A stretch of DNA of 64,000 nucleotides from Avoscillospira_A sp052117125. GTDB lineage: Bacteria > Bacillota > Clostridia > Oscillospirales > Oscillospiraceae. The notes under the pieces are model-generated. The model was given only the letters and a program-made list of their open reading frames with translations, was not told the DNA's origin and ran no database searches. Both the position numbers and the translations under genes were made by a program. Each line of letters starts with the position of its first letter. The stretch's first letter is position 1. Positions 9,586 through 18,784 of this stretch are shown here, piece by piece. The stretch is taken from assembly GCF_052117125.1 (NCBI RefSeq), contig NZ_JBQKJT010000014.1, forward strand, positions 6,539-70,538. The letters are read 5' to 3'.

Positions 9586-10654
9586 GGAGATACGCTCCTT
9601 TCTCTGTGACATAGGGAACCTGTGGGGGACGGTAGGGAATGGGGTCTGGCCCCAGCACCGACGCAAGGGCCTCCTCCGTCAGAGTAAAGACTCGGGCCAG
9701 GCCCGTGTCCCGATAGCGGGTGTGGAGGACGGCTTCGGCCTGCTCTGCCAATGCTACCATGGCAACGGAGGGGAAGCCCCGTTCCTGCGCTGCCGCAATG
9801 GCGGCATCGAGCCGGTGCAGATCCATGTCCACAGCCACCAGAAAGGGCAGTCCCTGGAACGTGGCATCCCACAGGGGATTGTCGGGCGGTTGGTACTGTC
9901 CCTGCAGGGCCGCACGGCTCAGTGCCTCCCGGTAACGGGGAATGGCCAGCAACCGCAGCTGGATCATACCGGTGCGATTGCAGGGGACCAGAAAGACCGG
10001 GTAGGGAGTCTGTGCGTAGGCAGCGCTGTAGGAATGGGGAGCAGCTGCGGCGGCATCCTGCTGCAGCATTAACTCGGCACAGATATCCTGGTAAGAGGCG
10101 CCGCAGAAAATAAATGCCTTTTGTGCTATGGACAGCTGTGCTGCATGATTCAGAAAGGCCATGGATTCGTCATGAAGATGCACAGGGCCAATATCGGGGG
10201 CCACATAGTGCATGGCACAGATCCAGTCACCCAGATGGCACAGGGCGGCCACTCGGGTGCTGCCCCAGGGATTGCGCCCACGGGTGCGTGCAATGGCAGT
10301 CAGAAAGAATGTGGAGGGCTCCCGCAGTTGATGGGGGTCGTTGAGAAATACCTGCAGGGATGCACCGTAAGATGTAAGCAGAACTTTGGATAACCGCAGC
10401 CGCCGCTGGATGGCATCCGCATGATAGGAGGGAGCGAGCAGCAGGTCGCTGCCCGGAAAAGCACATTGCAGCAATTTGGTTCCCTTTTGCGTCAGCACCA
10501 AAGAGCCGCTGGACGGATGAAACTTCAAAAGACTCAGCGACAGCAGATTGGAGAGCTCCGTTTCCGTTGCAATGGTACATAGATCAGCGGGGTACGCATA
10601 TTGAGACCACTGCACCAGCCGGAGAATCTCTACATCCCGGAGGCTGAACATCAT
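9524..10654 (-). CDS. Conserved ICE protein of unknown function with winged-helix N-terminus
   Basis: 376 residues if it starts at the double ATG at 10654/10651, preceded by GGGGTGAT. The open frame extends to 10864 but that N-terminus is low-quality sequence without a ribosome site. Residues 2-60 (FSLRDVEILRLVQWSQYAYP) resemble a DNA-binding winged helix of the replication-relaxation or plasmid-regulator kind. The rest is mixed alpha/beta with no catalytic motif that I recognise. It lies between the gene at 10901 and virD4 and overlaps virD4 by 62 bases, suggesting translational coupling. It could be a relaxosome accessory protein; that is inferred from position only. Confidence 0.55.
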   Translation of the reverse strand: MMFSLRDVEILRLVQWSQYAYPADLCTIATETELSNLLSLSLLKFHPSSGSLVLTQKGTKLLQCAFPGSDLLLAPSYHADAIQRRLRLSKVLLTSYGASLQVFLNDPHQLREPSTFFLTAIARTRGRNPWGSTRVAALCHLGDWICAMHYVAPDIGPVHLHDESMAFLNHAAQLSIAQKAFIFCGASYQDICAELMLQQDAAAAAPHSYSAAYAQTPYPVFLVPCNRTGMIQLRLLAIPRYREALSRAALQGQYQPPDNPLWDATFQGLPFLVAVDMDLHRLDAAIAAAQERGFPSVAMVALAEQAEAVLHTRYRDTGLARVFTLTEEALASVLGPDPIPYRPPQVPYVTEKGAYLHAPLIQTAGKTGRPRGTPLG

Positions 10655-10900
10655 GGACGGATCACCCCCAGACCGGGGGCTGGGCCCCGCCGAAACCGCC
10701 CTTGCGCCGCTGCCGGCGCAAGAACAATTTCGGCAGGTGCCACAGGCTGTATTGCCCACCAATCTGTTGGTTGCAACGCAGGAACAGATTGCCGGGCAGT
10801 ATCTGCCGGGGTGAACTGGTGTAAGCCCTTGAAAATAGAGGGGATTCCAAGCACCCATACCCAACAGACTCTGGATTTCTGTCTGAGATGTACCATTGGC
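10655..10900 (-). other. Intergenic stretch with a small hairpin
   Basis: This 246-base gap inside the transfer cluster has no supported gene. It holds a perfect hairpin, TTGCGCC at 10702-10708 and GGCGCAA at 10715-10721, without a T-tract on either strand. Short open frames here lack ribosome sites. It may mark an internal processing or attenuation site, or a remnant of a deleted gene. Confidence 0.3.
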
Positions 10901-11608
10901 CTAAAAATGGGTGTGGTTCTGTTGGGTGTCGGCTGTCCAATGGTTGTGGTAAAAGTACGTTTCTGCACCGTGATTGAAGTATCCGATAAAGAAATCACCG
11001 CTGTCTTTGGGGTCGAGCAGAAAGATATGGCAGACATTCGCCTGACTCCGGCGGGACAGCAATGCGACCCCCAATGTGTACTGGTCATCATCGAGGATCA
11101 GCCGTCCTTTCAATGCGTTGCTGACGGTTTTCCAACCCTTGTTGTCCTGGTCGAAAATGTGACGGCCCTCCACGTCGCTGTGTTCGTCAATGACCAGCAG
11201 GGCCTGTTCCAGATGGGGGAGAACACCGCCGCTTTGTTCGTAGTCATCCAGCAGCCGCCGGATGGTGTCCGACAGCCAGGCGGGCGTCTGGTAGCGGCAG
11301 TGGGGCAGCAGGGTGTTCAGCCGAATGTGCAGCCAGCCGTGAAGCAGATCCACGGAACCGGTCACAGAGACAGCCGGCAGCTGGGACCGGGACCCGTAGT
11401 ACCCCAGACCGGGCATATGGCGTTCACACAGCTGCCGCAGTTCCAGGGTGGATTGCTCAAAGAGCTCCATGGTCCGCTCCAATGACTTCTGGAATTTGGG
11501 GGCGCTGAGCGGTACACCGTCGGCCACGGCCATAAGGCCGCCGGTCTGGACCAGGGCGTCTCCCACCAGCATCTGCACCCGTGTCATGTCCTGTTTCAAC
11601 TGTCGCAT
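10901..11608 (-). CDS. Conserved hypothetical protein of the transfer cluster
   Basis: 235 residues, starting inside the last 13 bases of the VirB4 gene, with GGAGACG upstream of the ATG. The N-terminal half is helical (MTRVQMLVGDALVQTGGLMA; FQKSLERTMELFEQSTLELR). The C-terminal half has a strand-rich segment (GRLILDDDQYTLGVALLSRR, VCHIFLLDPKDSGDFFIGYF). No signal peptide, membrane segment or catalytic motif is visible. The 13-base overlap suggests coupled translation with the transfer ATPase. I do not recognise the family; a cytoplasmic accessory protein of the element is the most that can be said. Confidence 0.5.
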   Translation of the reverse strand: MRQLKQDMTRVQMLVGDALVQTGGLMAVADGVPLSAPKFQKSLERTMELFEQSTLELRQLCERHMPGLGYYGSRSQLPAVSVTGSVDLLHGWLHIRLNTLLPHCRYQTPAWLSDTIRRLLDDYEQSGGVLPHLEQALLVIDEHSDVEGRHIFDQDNKGWKTVSNALKGRLILDDDQYTLGVALLSRRSQANVCHIFLLDPKDSGDFFIGYFNHGAETYFYHNHWTADTQQNHTHF

Positions 11609-13557
11609 GGAGCGTCTCCTTTCCGTCTGGCCCGCAGATCCGTGGGCGAGGTGGTGATGGCGTTGTATTCCCGGGTCGTAGCGTGAAAAGCGATGGGGAC
11701 GTGGTTATAGCCGATGCACAGCAGTCCTTCACCCCGGCGGAACCGGGTGATCTGCCGCACCTCGTCCTCGGAAAGGTTGAGGACGCCCTGGATCAGTCGG
11801 GCTTCCTGTTCCTCCATCTGCATGATGAGCTTGATGCGGCTGGAATCAAGGATACCTTTGCCGTACTTGCCGCCCTCCAGGCCGAACAGGTCCTGCATGC
11901 CCTGGGTGGAGGTGACGGCGATGCCGCCCAGGCCGCGGATGGTTTTGACCATCTCCAGCACAAACCCGGCGGCCAGGGGATTGGAGCTGGCGCCCACCAG
12001 GCTCCACAGCTCGTCGGCAATGAGGGCCGACAGGTCGGTGCCGGAGCCCAGGATCAGATCATTGGCCACATCGGTGGCCCAGAAAATGCCGGGGAGCATG
12101 AGATCGTCGGGCATGCCGGAGGTGTCCAGCACAATGTACTTGTTGTCCAGGTCGATGTCATTCCGCTGTCCCATGGCAGAGGCGGAACCGGTGACATACC
12201 GGGCCAGGACCACCGCCAGGTGCTTGGTGTCGGGGTTTTGCAGCAGTACATCGTACCAGTCGGCCAGAATGGGCATGGTGCGGAAAGCGCCCGTTTCATC
12301 CACCACAGACTCATTGGAAAACGTGATGCCGTACCGGCGGTAGCACTCCACCAGAGAGGAATCGAGGTGGTTTTTATCGGCGTCGCTCAAGTCCCGTTTC
12401 TGCAGGGAGTACCAGATGATCAGGCGGGAGATCTTATCGGCCAGCACCGAGTCATCACGGACGGCCAGATCCCGCAGTCCCGCATAGGTGTCCAGGGACT
12501 TCCGGCGGATGGCCATAATGTTGGGGCAGTCCCGGGAGGAGGGGGACAGCCGCAGATAGCGGCCGCCCAGCTGCTCACACAGGGGACGGAATTCGTGGCC
12601 CTTTTTGGGAACGATGAAAATGACCCGCTTGCCCTGCTGCCGGAGACGGCCGCCGAGACACTGAAGGGCAAAGGTTTTGCCGGCGCCGGAGGAGCCGCCG
12701 ATCCAGCAGTTGCCGTTGGTGTACTTGTAGTCGTCGTAGAAATCCAGGAATACCGGAGAGCGGTTATAGAGATTCAGTCCCAGAAAGATGCCGTTGCGGT
12801 CGCTGAGCTCATAGGACGCGAAGGGAAAGGCGGCGGCAATGCTGCTGGTGAGGGCGTTGCGCCGGGCCTTGCGCTCCAGGTCGGCATCCAGGTCCAGGAG
12901 GGGCAGAGCGCTGAGAAAGGCCTGCTCGTTTTTGTAATCGCAGCGGCGGGCGATCATATCCACAGACACACACAGCTTCTCCACAGCGGTAACGCGCTGC
13001 TCCAGCAGAGCCGCGTCGGGAGCGGTCACTTCCAGGAGGGTATACATATAATAAAAGTCCTCTCCCTGCCGATTCATCACATCCTTGAGATAGAGGCCCG
13101 AATGGATGGCGCTATCCAGTTCCTCGTAGTCTTGCCGGGTATCGCCCACATCCCGCAGGCGGCTGCGGTTGACCATGGTGGTCTGGGAGATCTTGGCCAG
13201 AATCTTTTCCCGCGGCTGCCGCCTGCAGTGGAAAATCAGACTGATGCCCTCACCAGCCTCCACCAGAGGAGCCAGCCAGCAGGAGCCCACGGTGGTGGAA
13301 TAGCCGTAGCCGGTGACGTAGAGATAGGCGTGGAGCACGCCGTCCACCACCACATAGTCACGGCTTTTCGTATCCACCGTGGTGGGGGAGAGAATGTCGA
13401 GAATGGTGGTGGAGCCGGTTTCCAGCTCCGAGAGATCCGGTTTTTCTTCGCCGAACAGCAACTGCTTGAACAGGGGCTGCTTCGGTTCCTTGGGGGTTGG
13501 CTTCTTCTTGGCCGCGGGCTTTTTGGCGGCAGCCCTGGCCGGTCGTTTTTTCTGCAT
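11596..13557 (-). CDS. VirB4-type conjugation ATPase
   Basis: 653 residues. The start at 13557 is set by GAGGAG eight bases upstream and lies four bases after the stop of the preceding gene; an ATG at 13581 is less well placed. The N-terminus is Lys/Ala/Pro-rich. Walker A is GGSSGAGKTFAL at about residue 287, preceded by the VirB4 hallmark of a bound-substrate domain, and KYIVLDTSGMP and AALIADELWSLVG form later conserved motifs, the latter the Walker B helix. VirB4 energises pilus assembly and substrate transfer at the inner membrane face. Neighbours upstream (VirB4-N-like, PrgI) form the standard Tn916/Tn1549-type order. Confidence 0.9.
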   Translation of the reverse strand: MQKKRPARAAAKKPAAKKKPTPKEPKQPLFKQLLFGEEKPDLSELETGSTTILDILSPTTVDTKSRDYVVVDGVLHAYLYVTGYGYSTTVGSCWLAPLVEAGEGISLIFHCRRQPREKILAKISQTTMVNRSRLRDVGDTRQDYEELDSAIHSGLYLKDVMNRQGEDFYYMYTLLEVTAPDAALLEQRVTAVEKLCVSVDMIARRCDYKNEQAFLSALPLLDLDADLERKARRNALTSSIAAAFPFASYELSDRNGIFLGLNLYNRSPVFLDFYDDYKYTNGNCWIGGSSGAGKTFALQCLGGRLRQQGKRVIFIVPKKGHEFRPLCEQLGGRYLRLSPSSRDCPNIMAIRRKSLDTYAGLRDLAVRDDSVLADKISRLIIWYSLQKRDLSDADKNHLDSSLVECYRRYGITFSNESVVDETGAFRTMPILADWYDVLLQNPDTKHLAVVLARYVTGSASAMGQRNDIDLDNKYIVLDTSGMPDDLMLPGIFWATDVANDLILGSGTDLSALIADELWSLVGASSNPLAAGFVLEMVKTIRGLGGIAVTSTQGMQDLFGLEGGKYGKGILDSSRIKLIMQMEEQEARLIQGVLNLSEDEVRQITRFRRGEGLLCIGYNHVPIAFHATTREYNAITTSPTDLRARRKGDAPCDS

Positions 13558-13561
13558 GACG

Positions 13562-14239
13562 TCACTCCTCATAGATTCCATGAACCGCCGTGGTCATGTC
13601 AAACACGCCTTCGGGCAGCTTGACACGATGGCCGGTCTCTTTGTTGATGATCTCGTACAGCAGCTTCAGGGTGAAGTCGTCGGCGTACCGGGGCTCCAGC
13701 ACCTCCAGTTCACACAGATCCAGATAGCGCCGGGCTGTGTCGGCCTCCTCGTTGAGCCGCACAATGATATCCCGGACGGTATTCTTCCGGGCCTTCATAT
13801 GGGCCTCGTAGGCAAAGGAAATAAAAAACCGGTGGCGGATGGCATCATTGGCGATGCCGAGACCGATTTCCTGGATGTTGTCCTCGATCATCTGACGGCA
13901 GTAGTCGTTTTCCTCTTTCTCTGCGTATTGGCGCATGCGCTCCACATAGTCGGAGGTGTCCGCCGGCAGCGTCCGTACCTCGATTTTCATGCTGTCCGGT
14001 GCGATCTTGAGATAGGCGGCGAAGGCAGAAATGATATTCTGCCGGTCGGCAGGGGATTTCAGATAGATATTCACCGGCAGCACTTCCAGGATCTTTACAA
14101 AACGATTGTCCTTGGTGATGACCACACCGCCCAGAATGTTCTTGATTGGCAGCCAGGCCTGGATGCTGTCCCGATACTGGGAACCGCCGCGGCCTAAATC
14201 CCGCACGCTGCCGCCCAGGATCAGTTCTTTCAGCTTCAT
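13562..14239 (-). CDS. Conjugal transfer protein resembling a VirB4 N-terminal domain
   Basis: 225 residues from the ATG at 14239, with GGGGAGGTG upstream and an ATGA overlap with the PrgI stop. The body (AWLPIKNILGGVVITKDNRF, VKILEVLPVNIYLKSPADRQ, AYLKIAPDSMKIEVRTLP) matches the N-terminal substrate-binding part of TraC/VirB4-type ATPases, but there is no Walker A motif. In many clostridial ICEs this domain is a separate protein placed just before the VirB4 ATPase gene, as here (four bases apart). The two proteins probably form one ATPase complex at the membrane. The homology is by pattern only. Confidence 0.7.
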   Translation of the reverse strand: MKLKELILGGSVRDLGRGGSQYRDSIQAWLPIKNILGGVVITKDNRFVKILEVLPVNIYLKSPADRQNIISAFAAYLKIAPDSMKIEVRTLPADTSDYVERMRQYAEKEENDYCRQMIEDNIQEIGLGIANDAIRHRFFISFAYEAHMKARKNTVRDIIVRLNEEADTARRYLDLCELEVLEPRYADDFTLKLLYEIINKETGHRVKLPEGVFDMTTAVHGIYEE

Positions 14240-14541
14240 TTTTTCACCTCCCCTCGATAGGTAATCCGCCGCCGGTGGCGGCGCCATTTCCACCAGATAG
14301 CCAGAAAACGGGTCAGACTGTCGTCGCTGATGCCGATGAGTCCAAAGCCGCCCAGGGGGACGATGAGAAACAGGGTCACCACCACCTTGGGTGTCAGAGA
14401 CAGGGGCAGAAAGGCCAGACAGAGGTAGAGGACCGGCAGAGTCAGAAGAACGGCTTCCACCAGATTGCGGATAGCAAAGACGCCCATGACCCGCCCGGCG
14501 TCGGTGAAATTGGTTGGGATGTAGTAGATTTCATGGTGCAT
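14236..14541 (-). CDS. PrgI family membrane protein
   Basis: 101 residues from the ATG at 14541, with GGAGGTG eight bases upstream; a longer frame to 14667 overlaps the preceding gene and has no site. The start (MHHEIYYIPTNFTDAGRVMG) followed by two hydrophobic segments (about 25-50 and 52-72) and a basic tail (WWKWRRHRRR) is the PrgI signature of Gram-positive conjugation systems. PrgI is thought to be the VirB3 counterpart and part of the inner-membrane channel next to VirB4. It overlaps the HTH gene before it by 11 bases and the gene after it by four. Confidence 0.85.
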   Translation of the reverse strand: MHHEIYYIPTNFTDAGRVMGVFAIRNLVEAVLLTLPVLYLCLAFLPLSLTPKVVVTLFLIVPLGGFGLIGISDDSLTRFLAIWWKWRRHRRRITYRGEVKK

Positions 14542-14803
14542 CGCTCGGCACCTCCACAGGCTCCAGCAGGCGGCCCGCATATTGGCGGTATGTTTCCTCC
14601 AGCTGTGCGATTTCGCTTTTGTGGTACTGAATCCAGCGGCCCAGCGCTTTTGTGACCAGCGCTTCATGGCGGCGGCTGTGACGGATAGCCTGCAGCTCCA
14701 GACGGCTCAAATGCTGGACGGAAAAACCGGTATACCGGGCAATGGCGGGCAGGGGAATGTGATATTGCGTCCGAATCAGACGCAGTCGTGTGACAGTGAC
14801 CAT
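14531..14803 (-). CDS. Small helix-turn-helix protein
   Basis: 90 residues. The ATG follows directly on the TAA of the hydrolase gene, and GGAGGTGGAG spans that stop. Residues 5-40 (RLRLIRTQYHIPLPAIARYT, then GFSVQHLSRLELQ) have the layout of an XRE/Cro-type helix-turn-helix. The remaining helix (HEALVTKALGRWIQYHKSEI) may be a dimerisation segment. A DNA-binding regulator inside a transfer operon could provide feedback on transfer-gene expression; the operator is unknown. Confidence 0.6.
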   Translation of the reverse strand: MVTVTRLRLIRTQYHIPLPAIARYTGFSVQHLSRLELQAIRHSRRHEALVTKALGRWIQYHKSEIAQLEETYRQYAGRLLEPVEVPSDAP

Positions 14804-16135
14804 TTACTCCACCTCCAAATAGTTGATAAAGGGAATTTTGCACCAGCCGGACCAGCCGCGGCCGTCCACCTGAGTTTTGACGACACCGTAGGTGGTGCCC
14901 ATGGCCTCCACGGCGTAGCCGTTACCGATGTAAACACCGATGTGTCCCGGTTTCCACAGGGCCAGGCCCACCACCTCCGGCATGGTGGACATGTTGCCGT
15001 AGTCGGTACAGTATTGCTGGGCGCAACGGTACATCTGATCGGCGCCATAGTCGGGCATACCGTTGGTGCCGTACTGGATGGTTCCGGCGGCAGGGTCCAG
15101 CCAGCCGTAGCCCTTGATGAGGCCCACACAGTCCGTGGTGCGTCCTCCCACCCAGTTGTCCCGGATGAAATCGGCATAGCCGCCGACACCGTCGGGGTAC
15201 TGTTCCAGCTTGTACTGGAACAGAGAGGGCGTCAGCACCTGGCCGAAGGTCCCCCAGACGTAGCCCCAGTTGTTTTCCCAGGCCTGGATGGCGTAGGCGG
15301 CCAGATCCAGATTGTTCTTGGTGGATGGGTCCACAAAGCCGGAAACGTCGATGGTGGTTCCGTAACTGCCGCCGTGTTCCAGACCGCCGGTGTAAGAACC
15401 ATCACCGTCGTAGTCTGGTTCAAAGGGGCCAAACTGGGATTCATACCACGCCAGCGCATCGCTTTCTTTCAGAGTTTCAAACAGTGCGGCGGCCCAGGTT
15501 CGCTCTTCCTCGTCAAAGTCCAGTTCCTCCATGACAGCCTCGGGGTCATACGGGTCAAAGCGCACGGTCAGAATATTCTGAAAAACACCTCCAGCCGTTT
15601 CCAGCACCTCCAGGGTAGGGGTGTAGGTCAGCCGGGAAATGGACAAATTCTGAATGTCCGCAAGGTCCATGGTGGCCAGATCCTGCTGATGAGACACGGA
15701 GTTAATGGCGATCATCCAGAGCAGGTCCTCTTCCTGGAAGCTGTGAAAGATATTGACTTTGTCGATGATGGTGCCGGCGGTTTCGTAGTAATCCATAAGA
15801 GTTGTGACAATGGCATCGATTTTCGTGTCCTCCAGGATGTCCAGGCTCAGATAGGCATCGCCCACAGCCAGGGCTTTTTCGGTCATCTGCAGAATCCAGG
15901 GGTCTCGGAGACTGCCATAACCGAAAAACAGATTGGGAATGGCGGTGAAAATGACCATGGGAAGCGTCAGGACAATTACAAGGAGTACCATCAGAATCTT
16001 GCCAAGACGGGGGGCGGCTTCCACAGCGGCTGCTACCGCTGCACCTTTGATGCCGCCCACGATGGCGCCGCGGGCCACACGGGCCAGGCTCATCAACCGC
16101 TCTCCCATACTGCGGCCAAAATGATTATCTCCCAT
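14804..16135 (-). CDS. NlpC/P60 peptidoglycan hydrolase of the transfer apparatus
   Basis: 443 residues from the ATG at 16135 with AGGAGGTG upstream; it overlaps the preceding gene by 11 bases. A membrane segment at about 45-75 (GKILMVLLVIVLTLPMVIF) is followed by an extracellular region. The C-terminal NlpC/P60 domain has the catalytic Cys in TTDCVGLIKGYG at about 336 and His in WKPGHIGVYIGNG at about 398. Such enzymes cut the peptide stems of peptidoglycan to let the conjugation channel through the wall, like the Tn916 Orf14 and CwlT proteins. It differs from CwlT in having no clearly recognisable lysozyme domain before the NlpC domain. Confidence 0.85.
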   Translation of the reverse strand: MGDNHFGRSMGERLMSLARVARGAIVGGIKGAAVAAAVEAAPRLGKILMVLLVIVLTLPMVIFTAIPNLFFGYGSLRDPWILQMTEKALAVGDAYLSLDILEDTKIDAIVTTLMDYYETAGTIIDKVNIFHSFQEEDLLWMIAINSVSHQQDLATMDLADIQNLSISRLTYTPTLEVLETAGGVFQNILTVRFDPYDPEAVMEELDFDEEERTWAAALFETLKESDALAWYESQFGPFEPDYDGDGSYTGGLEHGGSYGTTIDVSGFVDPSTKNNLDLAAYAIQAWENNWGYVWGTFGQVLTPSLFQYKLEQYPDGVGGYADFIRDNWVGGRTTDCVGLIKGYGWLDPAAGTIQYGTNGMPDYGADQMYRCAQQYCTDYGNMSTMPEVVGLALWKPGHIGVYIGNGYAVEAMGTTYGVVKTQVDGRGWSGWCKIPFINYLEVE

Positions 16136-18347
16136 GGCGCTCACCTCCTGGAGCACGGTTCGGCTTGCTGGATGTTTGGCGAGTGGGCTGTTTGGCAGGC
16201 TGTTCCTTCCAGGGCTTCGCGGTATCAGGGACTACTGCCGGCCGAGGGGGACGATTCTGGGCCGTTGGCGGTTGCCGGAACGTATCACCAGCCGGTTTGC
16301 CACTGCGACTTGCGAATGAGGGTTTGACAGGTGACTGCGGAGAACTCTGCGGCGAAGCAGCGCGGGACGGTCGTTCCTGCCGAGCCGTTTGTCGGGTTGA
16401 GGCTCTGGGAGCTTGTCCTGCGACAGGAGGTGCTGTTGTGTGGCTGACAGCAGGGCCAGATGGCTGTGCCTGTGCCGGTTCGACGGTGGAGAGGACACTG
16501 CGGTGGTCTGCTTTGGGATCGGCCTGGGTGCGGCGGCTGGGCGGCGGAGCCATACCGGGGACAGAAGCCATGGATGGGGTGGCAGCACCGGGTTCCTGCG
16601 GAGATGCGGCGCTGTGTTCTGTGTGGTGATGGGTAAACCGTGTTTCCTGAGCGGGGCTGGCCGAGGTATGTGGTGAAACCGGCGTGTTAACACGACCGGA
16701 AACAGCAGACCCAGCAGGCGGTGCGGCAAATACGGCAGAGGATGGAGAGGATGCGGTACCGGCTCCATGGATTGCAGTTGTCATGCTGCTGACCTGTTCC
16801 CGATGAGCAGCAGTGTGGGAGGCCGTGTATCGATTGGATCGGGTCTCCCTGGAATTCCCTGGGGTGGGAGGGCTGACGGGATGACCGGGCGCAAAAGCGG
16901 CAGAGGACGGCGCAGCTGTGGAACTGCCCTGGGGCGGCTGTACCACCGGTCCGTTGGAAACCACATCCCCGTGCTGCACGACGGATGCCGGCGTTCTTGC
17001 CGCACCAGCAGAATGAGGAGACGGCACATGACTGGGAGAACGGCGGACACCGGGCGGCACGGCACTGTTTCTGCTGGGCGTGGTTTGGAAGGGGGCAGCG
17101 ACCCCACCTCCAGCTGTCGGGGTGGTACGATTTGTTTGGGTATGGCTGGTTTGAGACTGACTTGCGGCTTGTGCGTTGGCGCACATACTCTGATTGCTTT
17201 GTTGTGTGGCGGTCGTATACGCTTGGGTATTGGCCTGGGTACGATTGCTGGTCTGCTGCGTAGCTGCCGCATAGGTCTGTGTGCTGGCCTGAGTGGTTTG
17301 ACCGGACTGCTGGGCCGAGGCGGAATGTACCTGCGACTGGGTTTGACTGGCAGAGGTATGGCTGTTGAGGACAGCTCCGGAACTGCCGCCGCTGGGGCCG
17401 TTGTCCCGGGGTGGTACCGGACAGCCGCCTGGAGCAGTGCCGCCGCTGCGGCCGGGACCTTGACCAGCTACAGAACTGGCTGCTGCCTTGGTCACATGGG
17501 ACGACACGTTTCGCAGAACCATATATGTCAGTGCACCGGGGAACCCACGGCCCAGAGAATCGCCGGTGATGGCAGGATTCAGCCCGATGCGGGTAATAAT
17601 GGCGTCGGACTTTTTCGCTACCTTAACAATGGAGAGGATGAGCACCATCCAGGGCAGCACACTGAGACCGCTGGGTGCAGCAGCCAGGACCGACAGCAGC
17701 AGGTTCAGAAAGATCACATGGGACACCATGAGGAAACACATGGAACCGTACATCCGGCACCAGCCTTGGAAAATATCTGCTGTGCTTCTGCTGCCGCCGA
17801 CGCCAAAGGCCAAGGGGGCGCAGATGGTCAGCATGGCTAGAATCAGATATCGTTCCGCCAGTTCCAGGATCAGCTTAAAGGACTGGACGATGACGATAAT
17901 GCCGCAGAGGATCACCAGGAGCCACGCGGCATCCAGACCGTCAAAGGCCGACTCCGACAACAGGGAGATTTCTGCTACATCCGGCGTATCCAACAGTTCC
18001 ATGACCGTGGAGGTCAGGTCCAGGCAGATCTGACAGATCTGGGGACTGGCCAGCAGCAGAAAGGAAAAGACGAAGGTACGGGTGAACAGCAGCTTGGGGT
18101 CTTCGCCCTCAAAGCCGATGCCGGTCATCATGGTTCTGGCAGCCTGAAATACCAGATTGCCCAGCAGCAGCGCCCATCCTGCCGCCAGCAGAATTTGCCG
18201 GATGACGGAAAGAATGGGAATCTGCTCCTGTAAGTAGGCAAAGTCCATGCTCATAATGTCCAGCAGGGAGGAGGAAAAATGCTCCCAGCACTCCAGGATC
18301 AGACCGTAGAGCCATTCGGCAAAGCCCTGGAAGATCAATTCAAGCAA
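16125..18347 (-). CDS. VirB6/TrbL-like membrane protein with long disordered tail; TTG start
   Basis: 740 residues. The start codon is TTG at 18347, seven bases after AAGGAGG; no ATG is nearby. Residues 1-300 hold five to six hydrophobic segments (for example ILLAAGWALLLGNLVFQAAR and LLVILCGIIVIVQSFKLILE) typical of VirB6/TrbL channel proteins. From about 310 to the end the chain is almost wholly Ser, Thr, Gln, Pro, Ala and His, with repeated QTQ, TQAYTTATQQ and AAPSS stretches and no predicted fold. VirB6 forms part of the inner-membrane translocation pore. The tail, over half the protein, is unlike the charged tails usual for this family. It overlaps the hydrolase gene by 11 bases. Confidence 0.75.
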   Translation of the reverse strand: MLELIFQGFAEWLYGLILECWEHFSSSLLDIMSMDFAYLQEQIPILSVIRQILLAAGWALLLGNLVFQAARTMMTGIGFEGEDPKLLFTRTFVFSFLLLASPQICQICLDLTSTVMELLDTPDVAEISLLSESAFDGLDAAWLLVILCGIIVIVQSFKLILELAERYLILAMLTICAPLAFGVGGSRSTADIFQGWCRMYGSMCFLMVSHVIFLNLLLSVLAAAPSGLSVLPWMVLILSIVKVAKKSDAIITRIGLNPAITGDSLGRGFPGALTYMVLRNVSSHVTKAAASSVAGQGPGRSGGTAPGGCPVPPRDNGPSGGSSGAVLNSHTSASQTQSQVHSASAQQSGQTTQASTQTYAAATQQTSNRTQANTQAYTTATQQSNQSMCANAQAASQSQTSHTQTNRTTPTAGGGVAAPFQTTPSRNSAVPPGVRRSPSHVPSPHSAGAARTPASVVQHGDVVSNGPVVQPPQGSSTAAPSSAAFAPGHPVSPPTPGNSRETRSNRYTASHTAAHREQVSSMTTAIHGAGTASSPSSAVFAAPPAGSAVSGRVNTPVSPHTSASPAQETRFTHHHTEHSAASPQEPGAATPSMASVPGMAPPPSRRTQADPKADHRSVLSTVEPAQAQPSGPAVSHTTAPPVAGQAPRASTRQTARQERPSRAASPQSSPQSPVKPSFASRSGKPAGDTFRQPPTAQNRPPRPAVVPDTAKPWKEQPAKQPTRQTSSKPNRAPGGERHGR

Positions 18348-18383
18348 TGGGTGGCCTCCTTTCCACCGGAATGGCTGATGCGG

Positions 18384-18725
18384 TCACGGGGTAAGGGTGG
18401 CCAGACCATCAAACAGGGGAACGACATAGGCGATAAAAGCGCCAATGCCGTTGATGATGGCCCAGGCGATCCAGATGCGTTTGAGCCAGTCCCAGGCCTG
18501 GTCGACCTTGTGCTGGTTGTTGGACAGTTTGGCGCCCACCACGGCCACCGCCGACATCAGACCTGCCAGTACGGTGCTGATACCGGCAATTTTGCCGTAA
18601 ACGTCTACAATGATGGTGTTGGCCACCGTCCACATATCTTCGGCGGCTGCGGCCGGAACAACTGCCAGGGAGAGAAGCAGCGTCAGTGCCAGCAGGATGC
18701 GATAGGAACGAAATAATTTATTCAA
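18384..18725 (-). CDS. Small two-helix membrane protein, Maff2/VirB2-like; TTG start
   Basis: 113 residues. The start is TTG at 18725, seven bases after GGAGG; the upstream frame to 18788 runs through a terminator and is not coding. A signal peptide (YRILLALTLLLSLAVVPAAA) is cleaved after AAA. Two further hydrophobic helices follow (IAGISTVLAGLMSAVAVVGA and IAWAIINGIGAFIAYVVPLF). This size, topology and place just before the VirB6 gene match the Maff2/TrbC-VirB2-like proteins of clostridial ICEs, possibly the pilin-like or channel subunit. It is the first gene after a terminator and so likely heads the transfer operon. Confidence 0.7.
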   Translation of the reverse strand: MNKLFRSYRILLALTLLLSLAVVPAAAAEDMWTVANTIIVDVYGKIAGISTVLAGLMSAVAVVGAKLSNNQHKVDQAWDWLKRIWIAWAIINGIGAFIAYVVPLFDGLATLTP

Positions 18726-18744
18726 GTAAAGACCTCCTCTATAA

Positions 18745-18777
18745 AAACAGGGTAACGGTGGACCCGTTACCCTGTTT
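18745..18777 (-). terminator. Strong intrinsic terminator of the adhesin gene
   Basis: A perfect 14-bp stem (AAACAGGGTAACGG at 18745-18758, its complement at 18764-18777) with a 5-base loop. On the minus strand it is followed by TTTTTATAG. It begins eight bases after the adhesin stop codon and separates it from the transfer operon. Confidence 0.9.
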
Positions 18778-18784
18778 GGTTGTG

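Noticed and set aside
11581..13623. 680-residue plus-strand open frame rich in Gly and Gln
   Set aside because: Exact antisense of the VirB4 ATPase gene, whose motifs and ribosome site are clear.
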